Shown here: one piece after another, positions 1-11,648 of the stretch
How the letters are laid out: every line of letters starts with the position of its first letter
Numbering within the stretch: the first letter of the stretch is position 1
Notes under the pieces: generated by a model
Databases searched by the model: none
The model's input: only the letters and a program-made list of their open reading frames with translations
What the model was told of the DNA's origin: nothing
DNA from: Balamuthia mandrillaris
Taxonomy: Eukaryota > Discosea > Longamoebia > Balamuthiidae
DNA length: 64,000 bases
Direction of reading: 5' to 3'
Assembly (NCBI GenBank): GCA_031835245.1
Contig: JAVKOQ010000103.1
Span: forward strand, 110,884-174,883
Program-made: the position numbers and the translations under genes

Positions 1-129
1 TTCAAACTGTACTTTGAGCACAGGTTGGATTCGCCAACAACCTGGACATTTGCAGAGAAGACTTATCTTGTTCGGTGGACGATCCCCTTCTTCCGTCGCG
101 ACCATGAGGACGTGAAAATTGGTTTTTGA
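1..129 (+). CDS. C-terminal end of an unidentified protein (partial)
   Basis: Frame 1 is open from the first base of the window to a TGA at 127-129. It encodes 42 residues with a coding-like mix of aromatic and charged residues, including ...RWTIPFFRRDHEDVKIGF. The DNA turns AT-rich immediately after the stop, as at other 3' ends here. The start and most of the gene lie outside the window, and I do not recognise the family. Confidence 0.5.
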   Translation, partial: FKLYFEHRLDSPTTWTFAEKTYLVRWTIPFFRRDHEDVKIGF

Positions 130-530
130 TTTTTTATTGATTTTTGATAATAATTAAAATATGTTGAAAATTATTTTATTCCCTCAACTCTAATTTTTCC
201 TTTAAGCCACGCTGGGAGATTTAATCACTGCATCTCTGCTCTTGCCATCTCCGTAATGGCGTGGGAGCATAGCACTAGCGCGGAAGCGATGTCCACGCTT
301 TGGAATTAATGCCCATCAAACCTTTACCGGTTAAACGCCTGTTCTTCAAAGCCCCAAATACGGCCAGTACATGCTGGGCCACACGCGTAACGCTTCATCT
401 ACACAATTTTACGGTTCTTCTCATTTTCCCCGTTGTTTCGTTCAGTTTTCATGTTTTCAGAATGCATTCTGTGTACAAAAAAAGAGAATTTGAGCAGATC
501 TCTTTCGTCTCTTTTCATCGGCCAGATGTT
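130..530. other. Intergenic region, nothing recognised
   Basis: AT-rich 3' flank (130-210) followed by mixed-composition DNA up to the 3' end of the CAP-domain gene. No motif, tRNA or convincing exon was seen on either strand. Confidence 0.5.
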
Positions 531-1304
531 TTAAGGTTCATTCACCCTCCACAGCGGGGCTCCATGCTGCTGGGCTCCAGATGAAGTGGCCTTTTCCTGA
601 AAGTTTCTGGCAAAGAGAACGACGGCGATGGTGTTGAGGCTCGAGTTATGCTTCCCAACGGCAAGGCCGACATGCGTCCACTCCTGTTCAAACATGTCAT
701 TGCTGTGCGTTTTTTTTTTTGTTTCGGCAGCTCAGTACGTTTTGCTTGCTTTCTGAACAAAAAGAAGGAAGAGATACCGTTGGGTGCGAAGATCATCTCC
801 ATCGCATATCAACAAGCTGAAGAGCATGCCTTTGGCGTCACGGGCGCCCAAGGCGCAGATCTCAGCGGCGGTGCTGCCAGGTTCCATCCTGCCAAACTCT
901 GAAATAAAAGCGGTGGCATCTATCTCTCTGCTCCCCTCTTGTCCAAACTTGTTGGTTGCCTCTGCAAAGATGTTGCGATGTTTTGAACAAAAATATCATC
1001 AAACAAAGGAATAAAGATGAGAATACCAACTCTTTGCGGCGAGGGTTAAGCCTTTGCTGAGAGTCAAAGCAGGAAGGCCACTGGTGCTGTTCAAAAAACT
1101 GATTGCTTCTTGGCACGCGGCGGCCCCTTCGTGGGTTTCCAATTGAACCCGCCGCTTGGGGTTGAGGGACGGCACGAGTGTAAGCAAACTGCCATCGTAG
1201 TTTGGTAACCGTTCTTCCTTGAGCAATTTAGCTATTGTAGTCGGCTCTGTCCTCGCTAGTTGCACTAAGCGGAACAGTTCCCTCTCATAGTCTACATGGC
1301 TCAT
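531..1304 (-). CDS. CAP/SCP-domain (CRISP/PR-1 superfamily) protein
   Basis: Three exons on the minus strand: 1304-1031, 961-778, 702-531, giving 209 residues. Exon 1 has the N-terminal CAP helix pattern (FRLVQLARTEP...) and the EG...EAISFL...LTLAAKSW stretch. Exon 2 carries FGQEGSRE and the LLICDGDDLRTQR segment equivalent to the L(I/V)(I/V)DDGxxxRGHR region of the family. Exon 3 has HVGLAVGKHNSS...VVLFARNF, the closing strand. Phases agree across both introns; the first donor (GTTGGT) is weak. No signal peptide is visible, unlike most secreted CAP proteins, so it may be intracellular or a leader exon may be missed. The ATG at 1304 is the first in frame. It shares a short divergent promoter with the RecQ4-like gene. 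Confidence 0.75.
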
Positions 1305-1628
1305 AAACAACACCTTTAGAAGATAGAAAGATAAAAAACAAAAAACAACAACAACAACAAACCATTCAGAGGTAAGCCTATTTCCATGGCAAAAGCGTTA
1401 CACAGAGGACCCACCGTGTTCTTGTTGGCTTACTTTCTTCTTCTTTCGGCCTGGGGCGTCAGTTCGAAACCATACCCCGACGAACTTATTATGTCTATTT
1501 TATATGACGTCACTTCCCGCCAAAATGCTTCCCCAAAAAAAAACCCCTCCAGAACTTCTGTTTTTCAAACAGTTGGAACAAAGCGAAGCTGTGTGGTTGG
1601 GTGGTGGTTCGGTCGGCCAAGAAGAAAA

Positions 1629-3403
1629 ATGGAACAGCTGCGGAGAGAGCTCAAGGCTTGGGAGCGGGCGTTTCAAGATAAGAAAGGTCACAGGCCCACC
1701 AAAACGGACATTAAGAGCCAACCCGAGATAGGTTCGTAAAAGGATCGCGTGCCTATTTTTTTTCTCCCCCTGCCAGCCCGTTTGCTGATGATTTGGTTTC
1801 GCCTCCTCTTCTTATCAGCAAAGAAATTCCAGCTCTACCGCCGACTGAAGCATGAGGAAGAACAAAGAGAGAACCATCCACCTTCTCGCTTAAGTGTTAT
1901 TGCTATGGACTCTCCCAACCAGGGTTTCTGCGAAACCACCCACAGCATATGGAAGCCTCCGACAGGAGGCACACGCCTCTTGCGACAGAACTCTGCTCGC
2001 TCTTTTTCCAGTAACTCAAATAGTGAGCAGGTTCGCCGCCGACGCACACAGAAAGCGGAAGAGATCGCAGGCTCACCGCTTGCTCCTACACTGGAGCCGC
2101 TTTCGTTGGTCGCCATATCGTCTCCTGACCTGCAGCAAGCAGAAGAGCAAAGCAAGGAGCAAGGCAAACCCATTTGCATTGACGCCATATTTGACGTGGT
2201 TACTGCAACCACTACGAAACGCGTGGCCACTTCCAAAAGGAGAGCGGCACGCAGTCTGAAGAGCTTTATCTCTCCTCCTTTTGCTCCAAACTCTGCTCTA
2301 TCTTCATCATCGTCTTACATTTCGGCAGACTGGTCCTCCAATGTTTCTTCGTTTGACGCTTCCTCTGCTGCTGCTGCTGCTGATGCTTCTTTTTGTTCTT
2401 CTTCTTCGTCTTCTTGTTCTTCTTCTTCTTCTCACAAGCGAAAGAGAGCAATTGAAGAGGAACAAACAGGCGGCGAGGAGCAGCGAAACACAGAAACAAA
2501 GGATTCGAAGCAGATGGCGGCAACTCCACCAAGAGCATCTCCGCTTCTGAAGCGACAAAGGCCAAATGGCACCTCCCCAATGGTCTCGTCTAGGCTAACC
2601 TCGCTCCTGAGAGAAGAGGAGGAAATGGTACAAGAAGAGGCAAAAGAATCAGAAGATGATAAGCCGTTGTATAGAAGAAAAACTCGACGGAACAAACGAA
2701 CGGCAATAAGTTACCGAAAGTGGAAACGAAAACGACATGTTTTGAGGTCTTATCTCTTTCTCACTCACATACACTCTCTCTAATGTTCCTGGAATTGCTA
2801 ATATTAGCACAACAGCCATCGCAAGTCAAGTAGGCAAAAACAGAAAGCAAAGCAAGAACACGACAAAATCGCCACAAAGAATGAAGAGGAAGAAGATGTG
2901 GATGAGGCGGAATGGATGGAGTTGGCGAGTGCTGCAATTGCAGAGAATGCGTTTCGAGGTGCTAACAGCACTGCACCCGAAGCAGAGCAAAACTCAACAT
3001 CGTCTAGAATTGGAACGAATCCTAGTAGTCGAGACATTGAGGCTTGTCTTTCAACTGATTCTTTGCGTGCATTGTTACGAAGTCACTTCGGCTTTACTTC
3101 TTTTCGGCATGGTATTGTTGCTCTAGATTCCGCTCTTTCTATGCGATTTGTAAATGCTGAATCCACATACAGGGCAGGAAGAGGCGATACGACGATGTGT
3201 AAAGGGCTTCTCAACGGTACCTATTGTCATTTGCTTTTTTTCCAATTTGTACCATGTTAAGTTTGGGGTTTTGTACGCTGGCAAAAGCTGGTGGTGACGC
3301 CTACCGGAAGCGGGAAGTCGCTCATTTTCCAATGTGCTGCTATTCTGTTCAAGCAAATTTACGGTCCATCGTTAGTTCTAGTTATAGTGCCGCTGCTATC
3401 TTT

Positions 3404-3442
<39 letters not shown>

Positions 3443-5969
3443 CACTCTCTGAATGTTGTTTCTTACCTTCAACTCGGATAATAGTCAAGACTTGTTGAAA
3501 AACTTACCTCCTTCATTACGGGGTGGAACGCTCAATAGCCAGCAATCTGAAGAACAAAAGACAGAGGTAATGAAAATGTTACGAGCCGGAGAGATTGACG
3601 TGTTGTTTATCTCTCCAGAGCGACTGCTGAGCAGTTCATTCATCAATGCATGTCCCTACTTTCCTCCCATTCGATTGGCGGCCATCGACGAGAGTCATTG
3701 GTAGGCTATTGTCATTCATCAAGCCAAATATTTCGTTTCAACTAACAAACAACCCACAAACAAAACAGCGTTACAGAGATATCTCACAACTTTAGACCAT
3801 CTTACTTGCGGCTGAAGCCTGTGTTGCGCAACCTATTGAACGTACCGAGTATTCTTGCTCTTACCGGTACATTCACCTTTTTTTGTTCCCTTTCGAACAT
3901 CTAACAGCTTGCTAACTTTTCTTGAACACCAAAGCGACGGCTAACAAAAGCACACAAGAAGCCATCTTGAAAGCACTAGCAATACCTAATAATAGCAATG
4001 ATGGCCATTCCACAGGACTGATACTGGCACCTTCTCCTCTATGCAACAATCTCCGTTGCACTGCGTCAAAAGATATTGAACGGCTCTCTACTCTTGTGTC
4101 ATTACTTCAGAGTCCACGCTTTTCATCCGCTACCAGCATCATTGTGTATTGTCCCACACAGAAACAGACCGACCAAGTGGCTACCTATCTATCGTATGTT
4201 GCCTACTTCTGTTTTTGTAATGTTATCTCGTTTTTGTTTGTTCGTTTTTGTCTTTCCTTCTCGTTATGGCGGTGTTTGCTTTGCTCATCAGTTGCTGTTA
4301 CCTGACAGCTCACATGGACTGATTGCAGCCTCATACCACGCTGGAAAGTCAACAGGTTAGTTTGTAGTTTATTCTGCATGGCTTCCATTTCTTACTCGTA
4401 TTTCTTTTCGCAACTTTGCAGCGGAGCGTTCGCGCCTGCAATCTCGCTTCCTTAACAACAAGCTTAAGATAATGGTGGCCACAGTGGCATTTGGAATGGG
4501 CATAAACAAGCCTGATGTAGACGGTACGTTTAAAACAAACAAATATTTGCATTCTCTAGGGTTGTCTTACCTTATACTTGTTTTTTTCAGCGGTGATTCA
4601 CTTTGGGCTGCCTGCTAGTTTAGAGCACTACATTCAAGAAATAGGTAGAGCAGGCAGGGATGGAAGACAAGCTGAATGTCATGTCTTTTTTGGTGCAGAG
4701 GACTATGCTCGGTTATGCTCTCTTTCGCACACAGACTCGGTGGACGAAAGCACGGGTTCAGTCCCTTCTTCTCCTTCTCGCTCTCTCCTTAAACTGTTCG
4801 GCTGATACGTTTGCAAAACCAGTGAAAGCATTGTTAAAGCGACTATTTGGAACTGAGGGACCTTCTATAAGCGGAAAGCTATTGGCAGTAGGAATGGAGG
4901 ATTGTGCAACGCAGCTCGACATCAAAGCAGAGGTTATTGGTACGCTGCTTGCTCACGTAGAAACGGAAGGTTATCTCCAAATGCTTCCGGCAGGCAACGC
5001 CATATGCAACCTCAGTTTTTACAAGCGAGAGCCCAAAGAGCTGGCCAAACACAACCGCCTCATCGCAGCAATACTGCAAGACAACAACACCAAACATAAG
5101 GGAGGTTCTTACAGGGTCGACCTCGCTTCCGTCTTGAACAGCAGCCAAGAGCTGGTGGAGGCAGGAATAGACATTAGCATGGTCTTCCAGGAGCTGTGGC
5201 GCCTCCATATGGAAAAGGAAATAACGTACACTCTCGAAGACAAGTCTTTCTTTGTGCGGATATTAGGTTTGTAGTTTGTGTCTCCCGTTTGTTGTGTGGT
5301 GGCAATACTCGCTAACAAGAGGCGTTTGGGCAGATGTACCAATGGACATTGATGCTCTTAGCCAGCGATGCTTTGAGAAAACCGAAAGACTGGAGCAATG
5401 CAAACTGCGCAAGCTCAGTAGCATTTACAAGGTGATGGAATCAGTTGCATTCAGCTCGTTTGAGTCAGCTGCTTCTCTTTCGGAGGAAGTTACAAGCAAA
5501 AGTATGTTTTATGTTACTTCCATCTTTCCATGAGTGACCTTAACTAATGTTGTTGTAGGTGGACTGCTGCACGAACTCATCAGTGAATACTTTACCTCTT
5601 TGCAAACCAATGGAGCAGAAACTGAAGAAGCGGAGGTTGTGGGCTCTGAGAAGCAAATGCCGTTGCTACGAAGTGACATCAAAGTGTTCTTGCGTTCTCA
5701 CGATGGTCAAGTTAAGACTGGAAGGCAAGTGGCCAAAGTATTCCACGGTTCGTTTCCTTTCTTTCAAAGACACGCGGTATTATCCTTTACTTAGCTGTGT
5801 CACTTCATGTTGCACAGGCCTTGCTTCTCCGCAGCTACCACAAAGTGAATGGGAACAGAACTACTTTTGGGGAAAGTATCGCGATGTATCTTTCAACCAC
5901 ATCCGCAAGATGGCCAACGAGGAGCTGGTCTCGCGTCGTCAATCTGCTCGCCTAACTGAACATTACTAA
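1629..5969 (+). CDS. RECQL4: RecQ4-like DNA helicase with Sld2-type N-terminus
   Basis: Fifteen exons: 1629-1731, 1819-2746, 2816-3111, 3173-3216, 3288-3406, 3485-3700, 3769-3866, 3935-4193, 4309-4355, 4422-4523, 4591-4755, 4823-5266, 5334-5501, 5559-5747, 5818-5969; all phases agree (1109 residues). The N-terminus (LRRELKAWERAFQDKKGHRP...DIKSQPEIA...LYRRLK) matches the Sld2-like region that RecQ4 uses in replication initiation. Residues about 50-360 are basic, Ser-rich and probably disordered. The superfamily-2 core follows: FRHGQEEAI, Walker A TPTGSGKS (461-468), motif II DESHC (DEAH in most RecQ), SHNFRPSYLRL, YHAGKS, VATVAFGMGINKPDV and the arginine-finger motif QEIGRAGRDG (about 753). 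There is no RQC domain; the C-terminus ends in the RecQ4-type HGLASPQLP...FWGKY block. The role is replication and repair in the nucleus. The ATG at 1629 has a good context (AAAATGG). The stop lies 37 bp from the stop of the convergent transporter gene. Confidence 0.9.
3410..3438. repeat. (CT)n microsatellite in RecQ4 intron 5
   Basis: About 14 CT units inside intron 3407-3484. They lie on the coding strand and form most of the intron's pyrimidine tract. Confidence 0.9.
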
Positions 5970-6006
5970 ACAAAAAACACGGAAAGAAACGTTTCTTCTC
6001 GTATTT

Positions 6007-8194
6007 TTATTCTTTATAACGAGAAGAGGCTGGTATTGCCGACCACAATGATCCCAACAGTAACAAAGACAATATAGCAACAGCAAATAGCACCCAGAAA
6101 AAAGCAGACCAGCCGAAGCCTAACACTATGCTGCCCGCTGGCAACCCTGCCAAAGTGGTTCCTAATCCTGACCACATTCCACATACCCTTTTTGAAGAAA
6201 AAGATTTGTGAGCAGACGCTTGCAAAGCAGTACATTGACAACAGAAGGTACCCTTGGGCAGTGGCGCGGGCACGAGAATCGGCTAGTTCCACTGCATGTA
6301 GACCTACCAACTGAGAGAGAGAGAGAGAGAGATTACAACAGAGTTTCCGCTATTATAAGGAGAGAAGATAAAGGGTACCGTTTTGGGGCCATAAATAAAG
6401 AACCCAAAGATGAAGAGAGAAACGGATGTCATGGTGGCGCTGTCGGAATGCTGCATGGTGGAGATAAGAAATAGGATAAGAGGGATACAGAAAATAGCAG
6501 TTGGTGGCAATTCAGCCATATTACCCACAACATCCAAAAAGAAAATAGAGCTCCAAGCATGAAGATCACGTTGGTTGGACCTCGCTTTCCTTTGGTAACG
6601 GCATCAGAGAACATGCCAGATCCTGATGCACCAAAGATGCCTCCAATCTCCAGCCAAAATAAACAGCCACCTGCCAATACTATGCTAAATCCCTTTTGCT
6701 CTACTAGAAACAGCGTCATCCTGTTGAGATTCTTAGACCTATCCATTTTCCAAAAGAGAGAGCGCGCGAGAGCCTACGCACCAATCAGCGATACTTGATC
6801 GCACAACATTGACGAGGCAGCATGCCACACCCAAACGCAATAATTGAGGTTCCAAAGCACCCAGACGAACGCCATCCACGAATGAAAGAGCATCCCTTGC
6901 TGATTTCTTTTTATATACATTATATGAATCTGCATTGTGTAAATGCTCAAAACGACGTCACTTTAAAGATGAAAAACAACAGAACTTACCAATGGGGGCA
7001 TCCACTGGAGGAAGGCCCACTGCTCTAGGCGAGTCCTTCAAAGTCAACCATAAGCCCACTGCCACCGCAAATGAAATAACACTAGGCACTACCATTGCCA
7101 TTCGCCAGCCATAGCTTGTGTGCAACAACGACAGTTAACAATACGCGGAATCAATAGCAAACAAATAATTCGCAAGGCGAAGGAACAAACTGTTGGGCAC
7201 AGAAGCTGGCAATTAGTGCGATAATGGCAGCACCTGCGCTCTGGCTTGTGCTAGCCAGTCCATATACACTCCCTCTGTTCTGTAACAATCACCGCACCGC
7301 GCCAAAAGGTAAGCTTAGGAAAACGCAAACCAAATAAATCAAACTCGAATAGTACCGTTGCGGGAAACCATTCCGTCAACAAAAGTGTGATTGGCGCCTG
7401 TTACAAGAAGAGTTTTGGTAAAGAACATTATTAAGGTGGGAGGGGGGCTCGTTACCCAACCACCGCTCTGGATAAGCCCATTAAAAGACCACACTATCAC
7501 AAATACCGGAACCGAATAGGCAGCAGCCATCCCCACATTCGACAGCCTAAACGGGTCACGTGTGGATTCTTAGCCCCAAATAAAGAAAGAAAAAATGGAA
7601 AGAAACAAAAAGGAAAAGAGAATGAAGGTGCTTTGGTGTGGTACCAACCCACAAAGGCAGAGACCATAGACCAAGGCCACAGTGGGAGAGACCCTGTCAG
7701 CAAAGTAGCCAACAAAAATCTTGCCGAGAGCATAGCTGAGTCCCATTCCGCTGTTGATCACTCCTATCTGGTTTCATGGCAAGACAAAGGCTGCAGTTAA
7801 CAACACTTCCCCTGTGTCCCCTACAACAACCAATAAGAAGGAACAGACAAACCTCGGCTTTGGTGATGTTGGGCAGGTTTGGATCTTCAATGACGCTGGG
7901 TATCACAAACGTGAAGCTTTTCCTGGTGAAATAGTAGCAAGTGTACCTGTTGTTGCAGTTGTTTCAACCAACCCTCTTCAGTTTAACTTCTACGTCCTTC
8001 TGCTGCAGATCCAAACAGGAAAAATAAAAGGAGAGAATGAACAAGGCTAACCCTACGTAAAGGCCCAAGAAAATGCAAAGCTGCCATCGCCGCATTCTCG
8101 TGGCGGTGGCGCCGTTCGACTCGAGAAGCGTAGGAGGAGAGGAAAAGCCTCCATGGTGTCCAGTGCCACCAACGCCCGGCAAAGGGTGGAGCAT
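6007..8194 (-). CDS. SLC37/GlpT-type organophosphate transporter (MFS)
   Basis: Twelve minus-strand exons: 8194-8052, 7946-7853, 7767-7649, 7546-7456, 7397-7356, 7279-7191, 7114-6990, 6899-6782, 6720-6525, 6450-6379, 6310-6252, 6187-6007; phases agree (442 residues). The fold has about 12 hydrophobic segments. Family landmarks: the first membrane helix (CIFLGLYVGYTCYYFTRKSF), FVIPSVIEDP, INSGMGLSYALGK followed by GYFADRVSP, WSFNGLIQSGGWAPI, RGSVYGLASTSQSAGAA, VNVVRSSIADW and FIYGPKTLVGLHAVELA. These match the glycerol-3-phosphate/sugar-phosphate antiporters that swap organophosphates for phosphate, usually in ER or organelle membranes of eukaryotes. The exact substrate cannot be told from the sequence. 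One intron has a (CT)n tract on the sense strand. The polyadenylation hexamer overlaps the stop codon. A CAG-rich, Pro/Ser-rich leader precedes the first helix. Confidence 0.88.
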
Positions 8195-8555
8195 GGCCGA
8201 GGAGGAAGAGGGGGAGGAGGCGGCGGTGATGGTGGTGATGGTGGTGGTGGTGCTTGGAGGAAAAGAGGCAAGGCTGCCTCTAGCTTGTCTTCTTTGTCAT
8301 TCCAAAGGGAATTTGTCCACCCTTGGTGCACAAATTGTGCAGGGGCCGAAGGGCGTCGGCATAAAATAAGCACGAGGGGTACATCCGGAAAGAGAACGGA
8401 AAACACACCGATACACCGGCCGAAAATTATCGATATTTTCTTTTTTTTTATTTCCTTTTCTTTTACGTAGCGAAAAGCGAAGAGCAGCTCCCTCCTCCTC
8501 CTTCTTTCCTCTTCTTTTTTTTTCCCCCCCTTTACGTCCCCCCTCTGATCACCAA
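8195..8555. promoter_or_regulatory. Divergent promoter region, transporter / SNU13
   Basis: 361 bp between the two start codons. It contains GAT/GGT-rich repeats near the transporter and a 70-bp pyrimidine-rich stretch (8484-8550) directly before the SNU13 start, as in leaders of translation and splicing genes. No TATA box was recognised. Confidence 0.45.
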
Positions 8556-9057
8556 ATGGCTGAGGAATCTACGCCCAACCCAAAGGCCTTCCCGATGGCC
8601 GACTCCCAGCTCACAGTGGGTTTGCTGGACCTGGTGCAACAGGCAGCAAATTACAAGCAGCTGAAGAAGGGCGCCAATGAGGCCACCAAGACCCTTAACC
8701 GCGGCATTGCGGAGCTCATCATCATGGCTGGAGATACCGAGCCTTTGGAAATCCTCCTCCACTTGCCTCTTCTTTGCGAAGACAAGGTACCTCCCTTTTT
8801 TTTGTTTGTTTGTTTGTTAGTGTGTACCGGCACTCTCGGAGTTGTTGAGACTAACGGCTTTCTTCCTTTTTGTCGGTTCTTTCTTTCCACTCCGACCACA
8901 GAACGTGCCCTACGTGTTTGTTCCTTCCAAGGCAGCTTTGGGAAGGGCGGCTGGTGTGTCCAGGCCGGTCATTGCCATCTCCATCACCAGCAATGAGGGC
9001 TCCCAATTGAAGAACCAAATCTTGAAGATGAAGGACGCCGTGGAGACGCTGATCTAA
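8556..9057 (+). CDS. SNU13: SNU13/15.5K RNA-binding protein (L7Ae family)
   Basis: Two exons, 8556-8786 and 8902-9057, encode 128 residues, the same length as the human and yeast proteins. Landmarks are [28 protein letters not shown], which holds the kink-turn RNA-contact helix (KGANEATK), then the LLCEDKNVPYVFV core and [13 protein letters not shown]. In U4 snRNP and box C/D snoRNPs this protein binds the kink-turn and nucleates assembly; the site of action is nucleus and nucleolus. A pyrimidine-rich leader precedes the ATG. The stop codon overlaps a canonical AATAAA (9056-9061), so the 3' UTR is very short. Confidence 0.95.
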
Positions 9058-9359
9058 TAAAAAACGATCTTTGTCTGTCTATCCCTCTGTATTTTTTTTT
9101 CCTCTCCCCACTTCAGCAGCGCTGGTTTTGTCCAACAAATATTGCTCCTTCGGTCACCGTCACCACCAGTGGTGTGCTCATTTGAGCCTTCCCCCCGTCG
9201 CCGCTATCAATAGCTGGCCGATAAATTGTGACTGTGGGGGGGGGGGGGGTCTTCTCCGCTGGCCTGCCTGGGCTTCTCCTCTATCCAATAATTATCGCGG
9301 AGCGTTTGATAGCTCTCTCTCTGCTACACAAAGCAAGCAAGAAAGCCAAGCAAGAGCAT
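9058..9359. other. Intergenic region / leader of GRAM gene
   Basis: 302 bp with a (G)13 run at 9237-9249 and a pyrimidine-rich stretch. An in-frame ATG at 9228 is upstream of the preferred start at 9360, but the intervening residues look like translated leader. Confidence 0.4.
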
Positions 9360-10160
9360 ATGGAACAACAGAGTCAAGCCAAGTACCACGCGGCTGCTGC
9401 TCCTTCCTCCTCCCAGCAACAGCCCTTGCCACCGCTGCCTCAGGGGGCTGCTGCTGGCTACCAACAGCAGCCCCTGCCGCCACTGCCACAAGGGGGTTAC
9501 TACTACGCAGCACCGCCCCCGCAACAAGGAGGCCAGCCCGTCTATTATTACACCCCAGCACCAGCAGGAAGCGGAGGAGCCCCCCCTCCACAAGCCTACT
9601 ATTACGCCGCTGCTGGCCAACAGCAGCAGCCTGTTTACTATGCCGCCCCTCCGCAGCAGCAACAGCGTCAGCAGCCACAACAACAAAGAGGACGAACGGT
9701 AGCTGCTGAGGACTACTCCACCTCAGAGGAAGAGGAGGACGGGAGTGAAAGGGCTCCCTTGTATTATGGTCAAGAGGGAGCTGCAAGTGGAAGTGGCATA
9801 CCTCCTGCTGGTGCTTATGGTGGAGGCCCTGCTGCTGGTGGTGCTGGCCTAAGCGGATCGGGCCACCATGGAGTGCGTGATGGTGCTTCTAGGGTCAAGC
9901 ATAAGATCACAGGCTCTCTGGAGGTGTTTGACTTGCCGCCAGAGGAACAGCTGGTTCGTTCGTTTAAGTGCAGGAAAGGCATCAAAGTGGGTCATCTCTA
10001 CGTTACCACCAGCCATCTCTGTTGGGACACCCTTGTTTCTGGATTTGGCACTCGCCTTGTAATTCGGGTTCGTTCCTGCCACTTGTTTAAAACCCTCGCC
10101 TTCGCCTTGTCATTCTCTTCTTTCTTGTTCCTCTTTTTCTTTCTTCTTCTTCTCTTTGTT

Positions 10161-10217
<57 letters not shown>

Positions 10218-10578
10218 ATATGGGGAGAAGGCTGACTCGCTATGTTTGGTAGATGAGCAGCATTGGTTCAATCAAGATGAAGAACGACATCGAAATCAAA
10301 GTAAAACTTCCTATGGACCCCTCCAAGAAGAAACAGGTAATCTTTTCTGTGAGTCTCTTTGTGTGTTCATGTGCGTGTTCATTCTCACCATGAGTTTTGT
10401 GGTTTTTTTTTTTAAAAAAAAACAGAAACAAAAGTACAAGACATTCACGTTCAGCACCTTCAAGAATCAAGGCAGACGCCGGGAGGCATACGACCTTATC
10501 CTTGAGCAAGCCAAGAAGAACGGACTTGACTTCCCTCACCACCCACCTCAAGGCACCAGCTCTGGCGAACGTTACTAA
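9360..10578 (+). CDS. GRAM-domain protein with Pro/Gln/Tyr-rich N-terminus
   Basis: Three exons: 9360-10067, 10253-10336, 10426-10578 (314 residues). Residues 1 to about 165 are low-complexity, rich in Q, P, A, Y and G with repeated PLPPLPQG and YYYAA units, so probably disordered. An acidic patch (STSEEEEDG) follows. The C-terminal half is a GRAM/PH-like domain: EVFDLPPEEQLVRSFKC, KVGHLYVTTSHLCWDTL, IKMKNDIEIKVKLP and a final KTFTFSTFKNQGRRREAYDLI helix. GRAM domains bind membrane phosphoinositides or protein partners; no other domain is present here to suggest a specific job. The start at 9360 (CATATGG) is preferred to 9228. Confidence 0.8.
10163..10209. repeat. (CT)n microsatellite in GRAM-gene intron 1
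   Basis: About 23 CT units on the sense strand between exon 1 and the acceptor at 10252. Confidence 0.9.
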
Positions 10579-10796
10579 CAAGCAAGCAAGTAAGCAACCT
10601 TTGGTACCCCCTTATTTTTCCAGTTTGTGCACTTAACAACAGGATGGACCAACAATCATCATCAGTAGCACTTCTTTAACTGTTCTTTTATGTATTCAGA
10701 AGTTGTAAATGGCCTGGAAGTAGCTTAAACTATTATGCTCTCATCTTTCTTTTCTTCTTTTACAACATGGCCATCTTGTCTTCTTTCCAAGGAAGC

Positions 10797-11407
10797 TCAC
10801 CTGACTACCAACACAGGTCTATCCGCATTGTTGACGAGGTAATTGCTTACGGAGCCCAGCAGCATCCGTTTGATGGCGTTGAGGCCCCTGGACCCCACCA
10901 CTATGCTATCCACGTTCTCTCTCGCGGCAGCCTCCAGTATGCCCACCCTCACGTCCTCCGTCACCTCCTCCTTCAGTTCGAGTTGCTTTGCACTCAACTT
11001 CACCAGCGAAACGCGTTAGAAGACAATCGAAGAGAAGAGAGCAAACAAGTTCGAAAACGAAGAAGAAAAAGAAGAAGAAGAAGACGAACCCCAAGAGCCT
11101 CCAGTCGGATCTTGCTCTCAAAGAGAAGGTTCTGGACGTAGTTTTTTCTGTGCATGATCTCCTGTTTGGTGAGGTCATTGCTGATGGCTGTTAAGCTGCC
11201 TTCCTCTTCCCCTTCCTTGGTAGTGGAAGGGGTGGTTGGGGTGGAGGGAGCCGCAGTGGTGGTGCCGCGCACCGAGATGAACTCGGAGGGAAGGGTCCAC
11301 AAGGACATGACCAAGATGTGGTCCTCCCCTTTCTTGGCCATTCTTGCCAGGAACTCCAGCGCCTTGAAGCTTGGCTCTGAGCCATCCACACATAACATGT
11401 ACTTCAT
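10797..11407 (-). CDS. Universal stress protein (UspA family)
   Basis: Two minus-strand exons, 11407-11090 and 10997-10797, encode 172 residues. The N-terminus (KYMLCVDGSEPSFKALEFL) is the first beta strand and Ser/Asp nucleotide-binding turn of the Usp fold. The C-terminus has VDSIVVGSRGLNAIKRMLLGSVSNYLVNNADRPVLVV, the classic G-x2-G-x9-G-(S/T) ATP-binding signature. The middle has a Thr/Pro/Ser-rich insert (TTTAAPSTPTTPSTT) that is not part of the fold. The intron is GAA/CTT-rich. Usp proteins are small soluble stress-linked nucleotide-binding proteins; the cellular role is unknown here. Confidence 0.9.
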
Positions 11408-11648
11408 CTTTTTTTTTTTTTTGGAGTTGTTGTGGTTTGTTTCTTGTTTTTACTCTCTTCGAAGGGCAATAACAGAGAACGGAGCGCTTTCACTTAGGGG
11501 GGAACCGCCACAACCCGAGAAGGCGTGTGGCAGAGCTAGAGGTGCCTCAAATCGATAGAAACTAGACAGAAACAACAACTAAAGGTCCGTTCATTGATCA
11601 GCAGATGTGATTGGTGGTTCTCTCTCTCTCTCTCTCTCTCTTGCTCTC

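Noticed and set aside
1386-1628. Upstream in-frame ATG giving a signal-peptide-like start to the RecQ4 gene
   Set aside because: A secreted start makes no sense for a nuclear helicase. The homology begins at the ATG at 1629, which has a strong context; the upstream stretch reads as leader.
8053-8406. Proline-rich protein on the minus strand
   Set aside because: Out-of-frame reading of the first transporter exon and its leader repeats.
9292-9786. Long minus-strand frame opposite the GRAM gene
   Set aside because: Mirror of the CAG/CAA-rich coding repeats; the plus frame has the recognisable GRAM domain.
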